A DNA stretch of 64,000 nt from the NCBI RefSeq assembly GCF_900451095.1, contig NZ_UGHV01000001.1:1550001-1614000 (forward strand). Reading direction: 5' to 3'. The notes below the pieces were generated by a model. It saw nothing but the letters and a program-made list of their open reading frames with translations, did not search any database and was not told the DNA's origin. This document shows, piece after piece, positions 46,572-54,302 of the stretch. Every line of letters begins with the position of its first letter. Position 1 is the first letter of the stretch. The DNA is from Helicobacter canis (lineage in GTDB: Bacteria; Campylobacterota; Campylobacteria; Campylobacterales; Helicobacteraceae). The position numbers and the translations under genes are program-made.

Positions 46572-49500
46572 ATGCAAACACTACACAATAATGCCCATAT
46601 TCACGGGGGGGGGGGGAATAATCTCTCTCTAAATACTCAATCTTTAGATTCTAGCCCTGCAATCCTAGAATCCATACATTCGTCATTGCGAGCCGCGTTA
46701 GCGGCGTGGCAATCCAGCCTACCCACAAAGCTCACTTTCTCTATCAGCCTAGTTTTAGCAGCTGCACTGGGGCTGGCAGCTCAAGGCTTTGATGAAAGCG
46801 TGATGAACGAATGTAATAATAATCAGTTTGGAATGGCTGCTGATAGAAGAAAAATATGTCTTAATGGACACGGAGAGCTTCCCGGAAACACTCATACACC
46901 ATTCTACAATGTCTATATGTGGAGTAATCCTGGCGTTAGGAAAGCCGCATATACTCTCCGTAACGCAAGCTTAGATCCTGTCATTATGATGTTCCGTCAT
47001 AATGGGTGGACAAATATAAAACTAAACAACACGCAATATGGTAGTATCACTATAAAAAATGGAGGTACGAGTGATGCTCCTAAGGGGCAGATAGAGTTTT
47101 CCATCGAGGGTGGAAGTGGTAATTCTATAAGCGACATCACCCATGAAGCCCTACGCTTGAACCTTAAAGGAGGGGCTTCGCAAGTCCTCACCGTTACCAC
47201 CCTCAACCAACTAACAAATGCAAATGGACTCTCCCAAATCTTCAAAAATGTCAATGTAGAGCATTTCAATCTCTATGCTGGTAAATCCTATCAACGAGGT
47301 GGCAAAGTAGAGACCCTAAACCTCCTAGGTGGAGAATACCACCTAGGAGCCACAGATAGCACTGCTGTAGCTGAAGAAGCTGGCACCATAGGCAATCTAG
47401 TCCTAGCAGATGGGACATTCAAGCAATACAAAGGAGAGATAGGAAGCATCACTCTCACAAGTGATAAAAAACAAGCAAGCTTTACTACTAAGAATACCTT
47501 CACTAGTGGCAACGAACAACCATCATACAATGGTCTTATCACCAAGATTGACAAACAAGTAAGTGGTGCGCATACCATAGAGCTAGGAGACAATAAGGCT
47601 AATGGCACAATCACCGCCACACTCACCAATGGCAGCCTCACCCTTGATAACACCACTGGTGATATCACCAATAATGGAGAGCTAGCATCACTAGAAGTTA
47701 GTAAAAAAAGCAATGGCACAAGAGGAAGTGAAGGTATTGTGATTAGTAACGCTGCTACTGCAAGTATTGGCACCCTCTCCACAGCTACCAAATCCACTAC
47801 TATCAACAATGCTGGCACAATCGATAAGCTAGAGCTCAAAGAGTCTTCCAAGGTAACCAACACCGGTATCATAAAATCCCTTGATGTGCAAAACGGCGAC
47901 TCCACCATCAACACCCTAAATGGTGTAGGACAAGGGACAGCAGGTAATGTAGAGCCTCATACACTCTCTAATATCAACATCACTAAAGACGCTAAACTCA
48001 CCGTTGATACCCTAAGCGTAGGACTCAAAGGCAACCAAGCTATAGAGAGAGTAACGATAAATAACGATACAAGCACTCAAGGAACCAACAAAGAATTTGC
48101 CGTCAATAAAATCCAAGTAACCTACCTTGATGGCAACTTTGACCCTGCAAAAAGCATTAGCAAGAATCTTACAGACTATGTAACATCTGGTAGCCATAGC
48201 TATGTAGATGGAGCTAGCAAGCCCACCTTTGAATCAAGCCCAGAGCTCCAAGGTATAGGGGTGAAGTTTAATCCCGATGGCACCCCTATCTTTGAGGTAG
48301 AAGCTTCTGTGGCTGCAAGTATGACAAGCGTAGTCGTGCGCCAATCTATGCGACGAAAAATGCTTATAGACACCTATCTCGCAGAACAAAACAGAAGAAG
48401 CTTGAAAAACAAAGAGCGCAGAACCAAGCAGCGCATAGAAGCAGCCACCCTAGGAGATGCAAGAGCCCAGTATCAAAAAGACCTAGCCAAATACAAGCTA
48501 GACTTAGCCAAATGGGATAAACTCGCTAGCACCAAAGAAAACAAAGCTTTGATCGCTAAATACGAGCAAGAAGACAAAGCCTACCAAAAAGCCCTAGAGC
48601 AATACAACAAAGACAAAAAAGCCTATGAAGATAATCGCAAAAACCTAGAAACCATCGCTAAAGCCAAAAAGCTAAAAGCCCCCATAGAGCCAAAAGCCCC
48701 TGTGCGCCCAAATCTAAAGCCAAGCGATAAGCACTACAAAAAGGCTATGGCAGATTTCACCAAAGCACAAAAAGCATATGAAAAAGCTATGAGCAACTAT
48801 GAGCAAGAGCTTAGAATCTATAATGAGGAAAATAGCAAGCTAGAGACCATAGCTAGAGCAAACAACCTTAAAGCCCCCATAGCTCCTAAAGCTCCTATAA
48901 GACCAAATCTAAAGCCAAATCATAAAGACTATAAGCGAGTAATGGCAGCCTATGAGTCAAACCAAAGAGCCTACCAAACAGCCCTAAAACGCTATGAGCT
49001 AGAGAAAAAGAGCTATGAAGAAAAGAGAAAAAACCTAGAAGTGCTTGCTAAAACTAATAAGTTTAATGCCAATCTCAAAGCTCCCATAGAGCCAAAAGCC
49101 CCTGTGCGCCCAAATCTCAAGCCAAATCATAAAGACTATAGAAAGGCTATGAGCAAATACGAGCAAGAGCGCAAAGACTATCTAAAAGACTTCAAACAAT
49201 ACGAGCAAGATAAAAAAAGCTATGAGAGAGAGTATCAAAAGCTTATAGCCCTAGCTGATGCCCAAAGCAATAAGCTAAAAGCTCCTATACAGCCAAAAGC
49301 TCCTACTAAGCCTAAAATCCTAGCTAGCAAACCAGAAATGCCACAAGAGCCAAAGCTTGGAGAGATAAGTGCAGAGCTACTAGCTAAGCATAAAGTCCAA
49401 GGGGATTTCTTTATCCGTGCCTATGGTGGGACAGGCTCACATAAAGCAACCAATGGCGCACAAACAAGCTCTTGGAGTGTGGGCACACTCTTTGGCTCGA

Positions 49501-50249
49501 CTTGGGATCTAGCTCTTGGACAAACAAGTGGGAATATCGGCTTCTATGGTGGGTATGAGTATATCTACAATGGCTATAAGCAAGCCCATATCGATGCCCA
49601 AGGACACACAGGCTTCCTAGGGCTTAGATTCTCCCATATCTTTGCTAAGACGAAGCTAGCAGGATTCTACTACCTAGCTGACATCAATGGCGGCTATAGC
49701 GATATATCTGTAGGACAAGATATGAATGGTATGCGATTTAGTGCTAATGTAGGGAATATCAACTTTGGCTCATCTTTTAGACTAGGCTCATCTGTGTATA
49801 TGTATGGGGCTAAGTCTATCCTCTTCCCTTCAGTTGGTGTAGGTGTAGAGGGTGGCTATCTAGGAGAGTTTGAGATGAGGACAAACCGCTCTGGTGAGCT
49901 ACGCTATGGAGGACTAAGCCAAGGCTATGCTGTTACTTATGCCCAAGCAAATCTCAACTACTACCAAGAGTATGGCAAAAGGCTCTCTACTACACTAGGT
50001 GGTGGCTTTAGGTATCTAATGAATACAGATATAAACATTATGCCAACACTTAATGGCAAGGCTTATACCATTGATGAAAAGACAGGTAGAGCAGCAGCAG
50101 TGCATGTAGCTCCATTTTTCTACCAAGGCACATTTGTGATAAATTACCACACAGACAAGCTAGGAAACTTCTCTGCAGGCTATGTGGCAGTAGGTGGGGA
50201 GTTAGGGATAACGCATAATGCTTCTGTAAGGTGGCATTATTTCTTTTAA
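46572..50249 (+). CDS. Autotransporter with phase-variable start and Lys/Pro stalk
   Basis: A type V secreted surface protein of 1225 residues. Signal core is about 54-71 (LTFSISLVLAAALGLAAQG), after a long leader with Gly4 from a G12 tract. The passenger (75-590) is Asn/Thr/Gly-rich beta helix (TTINNAGTIDKLELKESS). A charged helical stalk (about 610-920) has three 65-residue repeats with LKAPIEPKAPVRPNLKP. The last 280 residues are an autotransporter barrel (VQGDFFIRAYGG to final WHYFF). AAGGAG precedes the ATG at 46572. The ligand is unknown. Confidence 0.93.
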   Translation: MQTLHNNAHIHGGGGNNLSLNTQSLDSSPAILESIHSSLRAALAAWQSSLPTKLTFSISLVLAAALGLAAQGFDESVMNECNNNQFGMAADRRKICLNGHGELPGNTHTPFYNVYMWSNPGVRKAAYTLRNASLDPVIMMFRHNGWTNIKLNNTQYGSITIKNGGTSDAPKGQIEFSIEGGSGNSISDITHEALRLNLKGGASQVLTVTTLNQLTNANGLSQIFKNVNVEHFNLYAGKSYQRGGKVETLNLLGGEYHLGATDSTAVAEEAGTIGNLVLADGTFKQYKGEIGSITLTSDKKQASFTTKNTFTSGNEQPSYNGLITKIDKQVSGAHTIELGDNKANGTITATLTNGSLTLDNTTGDITNNGELASLEVSKKSNGTRGSEGIVISNAATASIGTLSTATKSTTINNAGTIDKLELKESSKVTNTGIIKSLDVQNGDSTINTLNGVGQGTAGNVEPHTLSNINITKDAKLTVDTLSVGLKGNQAIERVTINNDTSTQGTNKEFAVNKIQVTYLDGNFDPAKSISKNLTDYVTSGSHSYVDGASKPTFESSPELQGIGVKFNPDGTPIFEVEASVAASMTSVVVRQSMRRKMLIDTYLAEQNRRSLKNKERRTKQRIEAATLGDARAQYQKDLAKYKLDLAKWDKLASTKENKALIAKYEQEDKAYQKALEQYNKDKKAYEDNRKNLETIAKAKKLKAPIEPKAPVRPNLKPSDKHYKKAMADFTKAQKAYEKAMSNYEQELRIYNEENSKLETIARANNLKAPIAPKAPIRPNLKPNHKDYKRVMAAYESNQRAYQTALKRYELEKKSYEEKRKNLEVLAKTNKFNANLKAPIEPKAPVRPNLKPNHKDYRKAMSKYEQERKDYLKDFKQYEQDKKSYEREYQKLIALADAQSNKLKAPIQPKAPTKPKILASKPEMPQEPKLGEISAELLAKHKVQGDFFIRAYGGTGSHKATNGAQTSSWSVGTLFGSTWDLALGQTSGNIGFYGGYEYIYNGYKQAHIDAQGHTGFLGLRFSHIFAKTKLAGFYYLADINGGYSDISVGQDMNGMRFSANVGNINFGSSFRLGSSVYMYGAKSILFPSVGVGVEGGYLGEFEMRTNRSGELRYGGLSQGYAVTYAQANLNYYQEYGKRLSTTLGGGFRYLMNTDINIMPTLNGKAYTIDEKTGRAAAVHVAPFFYQGTFVINYHTDKLGNFSAGYVAVGGELGITHNASVRWHYFF
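46605..46616 (+). repeat. G12 tract in autotransporter codons 12-15
   Basis: Twelve G encode Gly12 to Gly15, in frame, so the gene is ON here. Slippage by one or two bases would end translation early. G-tracts of this length are classic phase-variation sites in Helicobacter and Campylobacter. Confidence 0.95.
46682..46717. repeat. ATTGC palindromic element, copy 8 (in autotransporter)
   Basis: GTCATTGCGAG and GCGTGGCAATCCA enclose GCCGC-GTTA-GCGGC. It is translated as HSSLRAALAAWQSS just before the signal-peptide core. Confidence 0.9.
48646..49330 (+). repeat. Three ~195-bp imperfect repeats encoding the stalk
   Basis: Each unit encodes L-E-T-I-A-x-A, then LKAPIEPKAPVRPNLKP, then a lysine- and tyrosine-rich helix of about 40 residues. 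A fourth partial unit (LIALADAQ to KAPTKPK) closes the array. Repeat number could change by recombination and alter stalk length. Confidence 0.85.
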
Positions 50250-50261
50250 CCCATAGCGATT

Positions 50262-50420
50262 CAGCTTTGGGTATCCATAGTGGCGATTTTAAGGATTTTA
50301 GGGGAACCGCAGACCTCTAGTCTAGCTCCACCCTAAAATCCTTAAAAAGCCCCACTAGCAACACCGCAATTCTTAGAATCGTTTTACTCTCAAACTAACT
50401 TCAATCCTAGAATCCATTTT
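50262..50420. repeat. 160-bp repeat with inverted arms, copy B
   Basis: Arms at 50287-50304 and 50331-50347 pair over 17 bases. The flanks and tail match copy A at 38463-38622 closely. It lies 13 bases after the autotransporter stop, so it may serve as its terminator. Confidence 0.88.
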
Positions 50421-50556
50421 TTACACCTTTGGCATTTAACCCTAGAATCCACTTTTTGTAATCCTACCGCCGCGACTCTCTTGGTTTTTCAGCACAATTC
50501 TTAGAATCGTGTTACTCTCAAACTAACTTCAACCCTAGAATCCACTTTTTGATTGT

Positions 50557-50594
50557 GGATTGCCACGATTTGCCACGCAAATCTCGCAATGACA
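50557..50594. repeat. ATTGC palindromic element, copy 9
   Basis: GGATTGCCAC and TCTCGCAATGACA enclose the perfect inner stem GATTTGC-CAC-GCAAATC, the longest inner stem of the family in this window. Confidence 0.88.
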
Positions 50595-50646
50595 GAATTT
50601 GGGCTTCACTCCTAGAATCCACTTTTTACACTTTTGGCGTTTATCA

Positions 50647-50678
50647 CTAGAATCCGCTTTTTGAAAAGTGGATTCTAG
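50647..50678. repeat. Motif hairpin with one wobble pair
   Basis: CTAGAATCCGCTTTT faces AAAAGTGGATTCTAG across two bases. One arm has G for A, which leaves a G-T pair. It lies in a non-coding gap. Confidence 0.85.
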
Positions 50679-50707
50679 TAAAGGTTATTTTGCTAGCGCA
50701 AAATTAT

Positions 50708-50748
50708 GGATCGCCGCGCAATCGCTACCGCGCTTGCTCGCGATGACA
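50708..50748. repeat. ATCGC palindromic element, copy 10
   Basis: GGATCGCCGCGCAATCGC opens the element and TGCTCGCGATGACA closes it. The inner GCGCAATCGCTACCGCGC is partly self-complementary. Confidence 0.75.
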
Positions 50749-51065
50749 GAGAGGCAGCGTAGCGCAAGGCTCGCGATGATGATTCTTGTGGAGTTTGTTT
50801 GCTGGGATTGTGTGTTGTTTGTGGATTCTTGCTTTAGGATTCTAGGATTTTCTAAGAAACATCGCTTCGCTTGCTCTGCTACGCTTTGTCTTACAGCAAG
50901 GCTTGCAACGACATTTTTCGCCTACGGCTCAAAATGACAAACGCAGTGTAGCTCTTTGAGAACAAGCCAAGGGTGTAAAGCAAGCAGCAGGTTTTAAGAG
51001 CCAGCACTGCTTAGGCGTGCCGATCTTTAGCAAAGCCAAATCACTGCAAAAGTCTAAGGCTAGCG

Positions 51066-51071
51066 TATAAT
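51066..51071 (+). promoter_or_regulatory. Predicted -10 box for DUF455 gene
   Basis: TATAAT in AGCGTATAATACGG lies 52 bases before the ATG, after an 800-base repeat-filled gap. Confidence 0.6.
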
Positions 51072-51122
51072 ACGGATCTATTCTTATGCCAAAGGGTAGG
51101 GCAAGGCATCATAAGGACAAAT

Positions 51123-52073
51123 ATGCAAGAATTTTTCACCGCGCTAGAGCAAGTGCTATGCACCACTGATATAGCACAAAAGCATAGGGCGTTTTTGGAT
51201 TTGTGTGATGATTTTTACTCACATAGGCTTGCCATTGAGCATAGCACGCCTCTAAGGTATATCGCCCCGCACACAAACGCCCCCATAAAGCCCGCACACC
51301 ATATCAAAAAAGCCAAGCTAGACTCTCACAATGGACTCGCCAAAGCCCTGCACGCAATAGCTCATATAGAATATAGTGCTATTACGCTCTCTTTAGACTC
51401 TGCGTATCGCTTCCGGCATTTGCCTAGGGAGTATTACATCGATTGGCTCAGGGTGGCAGGAGAGGAGTTTGGGCATTTTTTCTTGCTGGAAGGCTTGCTT
51501 AATGAGCTTGGGGCAGGGTATGGGGATTTCGCCGTGCATAGTCAGTTGTATGATGCGATGCTTTGCACAAATACGAGTCTTTTGTATCGTATGGGCGTGG
51601 TGCATAGGGGGCTAGAAGCTCGCGGGCTTGATGCAAACCCCTTTGTCCTGCAGAAATTTAGCACCCTAAAGCACCCTATACGCAGTAAAATACAAGAAGT
51701 GCTAGGCATAATACTGCGCGATGAGATAGGGCATGTGAGTAGGGGAGATGTGTGGTGGAGATTTGCCCTAGAGAGCGCGCAAAGTGCGAGATCCACACAC
51801 GCAAATCCACAAGCCACAAACGCGCTACAAGATGTGCTACAACTTATGCAGCAAGACTTGCCCCACCCAGCGTGGCAGGAGCTGGATTCTAGACTAGAAT
51901 CCAGCTTTGATAGTGAGGGGGTGTTTTTGGCTTTGTGTGTGCGATTTGCGGATTTTATCCTCTGTGGCAAAATCCCCAACACACAAGCCCGCCTGCAATG
52001 TGGCTTTAGCCAAAAGGAGATAGACAAGCTAGGGCGACTCTATGAGCTATGTGCCAAGCACGCTAGAGCCTAG
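51123..52073 (+). CDS. DUF455 ferritin-like protein
   Basis: A 316-residue protein of the DUF455 family, which has a ferritin-like helical bundle and a probable di-iron site. Visible ligand-type motifs are HIEYSAITLSLDSAYRF, AGEEFGHFFLLEGLL, GLEARGLDANP and LRDEIGHVSRGDVWW. The reaction is not established. It resembles MiaE-like oxygenases in fold from memory. AAGGACAA precedes the ATG. A head-to-head motif pair encodes LDSRLESSFDS near residue 260. Confidence 0.88.
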   Translation: MQEFFTALEQVLCTTDIAQKHRAFLDLCDDFYSHRLAIEHSTPLRYIAPHTNAPIKPAHHIKKAKLDSHNGLAKALHAIAHIEYSAITLSLDSAYRFRHLPREYYIDWLRVAGEEFGHFFLLEGLLNELGAGYGDFAVHSQLYDAMLCTNTSLLYRMGVVHRGLEARGLDANPFVLQKFSTLKHPIRSKIQEVLGIILRDEIGHVSRGDVWWRFALESAQSARSTHANPQATNALQDVLQLMQQDLPHPAWQELDSRLESSFDSEGVFLALCVRFADFILCGKIPNTQARLQCGFSQKEIDKLGRLYELCAKHARA

Positions 52074-52098
52074 CTGGTAGCTACAATCCCAAACGCGC

Positions 52099-52818
52099 TT
52101 AGTGGGAAGACCGCTTAATACGCACTTTCATAATGTTCTTACGCTCGCCTTGGTAGTGTATTTCAAACTCGCTATTGTTTTCTTGGCAAATTTGCTTAAA
52201 GACATCGCCCCAGCTTTCTTTGCCATAGGAAGACGCGCTTTTGTAGTAGTGCTGCTTGATCCAATTGCCAATGGTCGAGACAAAGGCAAAGGACTGGGCG
52301 TCTTGCGTGTCTTCTATGGCTCTGCGTAGGAGCTTGATTAGGGCTTTGTTGTTAGCAAGGGTGATGGGTGTGTCTAGCTCATCATAGCTGCTAAAAGCCT
52401 GCTTTAGCTCCTCTCTTGCCTTATAGCTCCCAAAGCCGATCGCTGGGACAGCCCACCTGCGGATCTCTTGCGCCAAAGAGGCAAAATCACTATCGCTTGT
52501 AGCAAGCGCGAAGCAGTCCATAGAGCGTTGATAGAGTGTGTGCATCACATCAATGGTCAGCCGTATGTCGCTAGCATTTTTGGCTTTGTGGGTAGAGTCT
52601 CTTGCGCCTGTTAGGATCTGTATAGGCTCGATGGAGTATTGCAGCAGCACCTCTGCCCAAGGTCCTAGCATATCCTTGCGCCAGTCGCCATACGCCTTTT
52701 TGATACATACTTCGCCCACTTCATCAAGCCGCTTCATAATCTCATCGCACAGCTTGTAGCTGATATTCTCACAATCAATAAAAAGCGCGATTTTTTTCGC
52801 GCCGCTGGATTCTAGCAT
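52099..52818 (-). CDS. NYN-domain ribonuclease-like protein
   Basis: A 239-residue protein. The NYN/LabA-type PIN-like domain spans about 1-150, with acidic residues in ALFIDCENISYKLCDEI, SDIRLTIDVMHTLY and ATSDSDFASLAQEIR. A C-terminal LOTUS/OST-HTH-like domain follows (IGNWIKQHYYKSAS). Such proteins are predicted RNA-binding nucleases. It overlaps the next upstream gene by 7 bases. The first four residues (MLESSG) come from a motif copy at the start codon. Confidence 0.8.
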   Translation of the reverse strand: MLESSGAKKIALFIDCENISYKLCDEIMKRLDEVGEVCIKKAYGDWRKDMLGPWAEVLLQYSIEPIQILTGARDSTHKAKNASDIRLTIDVMHTLYQRSMDCFALATSDSDFASLAQEIRRWAVPAIGFGSYKAREELKQAFSSYDELDTPITLANNKALIKLLRRAIEDTQDAQSFAFVSTIGNWIKQHYYKSASSYGKESWGDVFKQICQENNSEFEIHYQGERKNIMKVRIKRSSH

Positions 52819-53102
52819 TGCTTCTCTCCCTTGTCTATGCGCTCTTGAGCTTTGTGGTGAAATGCCTCTGGGTATTTTGCTTGCAGTGTGTGGATAATGG
52901 CGATTATCTCTTCTTGCCCATAGGGAGCTTCATCATCAAAGCTATCAAGCTCATCGCTATATGCTTGTAGGATCTGCTTGAGTGCAGAGCGTTTAAGCCC
53001 GGCAAAATGCAGCGCGACACACAGCATATCAAAAAGCTCTAAATCATTTTCATCAGTAGAATCCACATTTGCACTTTTAGATTCTGCGCGGTGTTTGCTC
53101 AT
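52812..53102 (-). CDS. Small acidic protein of unknown function
   Basis: I do not recognise this 96-residue protein. It is soluble, acidic and helical (DLELFDMLCVALHFAGLKRS, then EEIIAIIHTLQAKYPEAFHHK, quoted in part). A motif copy writes NVDSTDE near the N-terminus. It lies 9 bases after the DHH gene and overlaps the NYN gene, so the three are likely one unit. AAGGAGAGAC precedes the ATG. Confidence 0.6.
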   Translation of the reverse strand: MSKHRAESKSANVDSTDENDLELFDMLCVALHFAGLKRSALKQILQAYSDELDSFDDEAPYGQEEIIAIIHTLQAKYPEAFHHKAQERIDKGEKQC

Positions 53103-53111
53103 AGTCTCTCC

Positions 53112-54257
53112 TTAGTTGGTTTTATCGGTGATTAGGCGTTGTATCTGTGCTTTTATATCATCGTAGAAAAAGCTCTCTCTAAAGCCCTCCATTTTGCCTC
53201 CAGAGGCATTTTTATGCCCGCCACCATTGAAAAGCTCCTTGCTAAGCGCGCATACATCACAATTCCCATTCGCACGCAGTGAGACATTGCCCCTAGCGTT
53301 AATGTCCATATAAAAGTCAAATTCTGGATTCTGGCGTAAGAAAAGATTAGCAAGCACGCTAATGCCCCCCATAGAGTAGCTTAAAAACCCAAGCTTATCG
53401 CGGTAATGCACGCTGCATTGCTCTTTGAGCGTGCCAAGTAGCGCGGCTTGCTTTGTGCTTGTGATATGGTCCATTGTCTCATTATCTGGGTCGCCTTCAA
53501 GGGCGCATTTTTTCAGCACAAATATCGCATTATCAAACTCCACCGCGCCTTTCTCTCTCCCTAGATACGACCTAGCGGCTTCAAGGAGATTGAATTTGTA
53601 GATTCTATGGGCTTTGTCAAACATAAAGCGATTAAGCTCATTGCTCCCGGCAATAAGCCCCAACGCCACCTTGCCAAACTCAAATCCATAGCCATCTTCA
53701 CGCCAAATATCCACAGAGTTTATCATCTCCACCATATCCGCAAGCGGGGCGATGTGGCTAGAATCCACTTTTTTAAGCAGGGTATCAAAAGTGGATTCTA
53801 GGGGGGCTTCAAATTTCCTAGTGGATTCTAGGGGCTTTGGGTAGAGCTGCTGCAAGGTTTCAAAGGTGATTTTTGTCGCGCATTGAGTAGAATCCAAATG
53901 ATACCAATCAAACATTTTCGCACACTCTTCGCCGCTAATGTGGTGATCAAGCAGAAGCAGGGATACATCTTTTTGCTGGAGTTTGTAGGCATTGACCCGC
54001 TCATAGACATATTTTGCTTCACTTAAGGTGAGATTAAGATCTGTGATAAGGATCAAAAAGCTTTGGTGTGTTTTGGTGCGGAATCTCTCCTCAAAGGCAA
54101 AATGCGTATCAAGGCGCGTGAAAATACTCTGCAAACGCGCCATAACCTCCCTGCCATAATTGGCGTTATAAAACTCTATATCATCAAAAAAGTAGCGTGT
54201 GATAAACTGCGCCCCATAGCCATCAAGATCAATATGTGAGAGATGAAACACTTTCAT
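53112..54257 (-). CDS. DHH family phosphoesterase
   Basis: A 381-residue protein with the DHH/DHHA1 layout of RecJ- and NrnA-like enzymes. The first metal motif is SHIDLDGYGAQF. The DHH motif is LLLLDHHISGEE, and GGGHKNASGGKMEG is the C-terminal substrate loop. H. pylori has a similar gene next to flhA. Likely substrates are short RNA or cyclic dinucleotide fragments, which I infer. A spaced inverted pair of motif copies (53758-53801) encodes LESTFDTLLKKVDSSH in the middle. Confidence 0.87.
   Translation of the reverse strand: MKVFHLSHIDLDGYGAQFITRYFFDDIEFYNANYGREVMARLQSIFTRLDTHFAFEERFRTKTHQSFLILITDLNLTLSEAKYVYERVNAYKLQQKDVSLLLLDHHISGEECAKMFDWYHLDSTQCATKITFETLQQLYPKPLESTRKFEAPLESTFDTLLKKVDSSHIAPLADMVEMINSVDIWREDGYGFEFGKVALGLIAGSNELNRFMFDKAHRIYKFNLLEAARSYLGREKGAVEFDNAIFVLKKCALEGDPDNETMDHITSTKQAALLGTLKEQCSVHYRDKLGFLSYSMGGISVLANLFLRQNPEFDFYMDINARGNVSLRANGNCDVCALSKELFNGGGHKNASGGKMEGFRESFFYDDIKAQIQRLITDKTN
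53758..53801. repeat. Inverted motif pair inside DHH gene
   Basis: CTAGAATCCACTTTT and AAAAGTGGATTCTAG are separated by 14 bases and both are translated. A third copy lies at about 53820-53832. The insert falls between conserved blocks of the family. Confidence 0.88.
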
Positions 54258-54302
54258 AATCTAATCCTTCTTAATATCTTATATCCTTTGGCTTGTCTGC
54301 CA

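Larger units (their letters stand above)
50250..51122. other. Large repeat-rich gap without genes
   Basis: These 873 bases contain copy B of the 160-bp repeat, a second tail of that family (about 50490-50545), two palindromic elements, eight or more GATTCTA motifs including a hairpin at 50647-50678, and a TTTCT/AGAAA box near 50849. An 89-codon open frame at 50668-50937 is made of repeats and is not called. The promoter of the next gene is at 51066. Confidence 0.8.

Noticed and set aside
47291-47914. 207-codon open frame antisense to the autotransporter
   Set aside because: Ser/Leu/Val-rich shadow of the Thr/Asn-rich passenger, with no start signals.
50668-50937. 89-codon plus-strand open frame after the autotransporter
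   Set aside because: It consists of motif copies and a palindromic element, and lacks a ribosome site.
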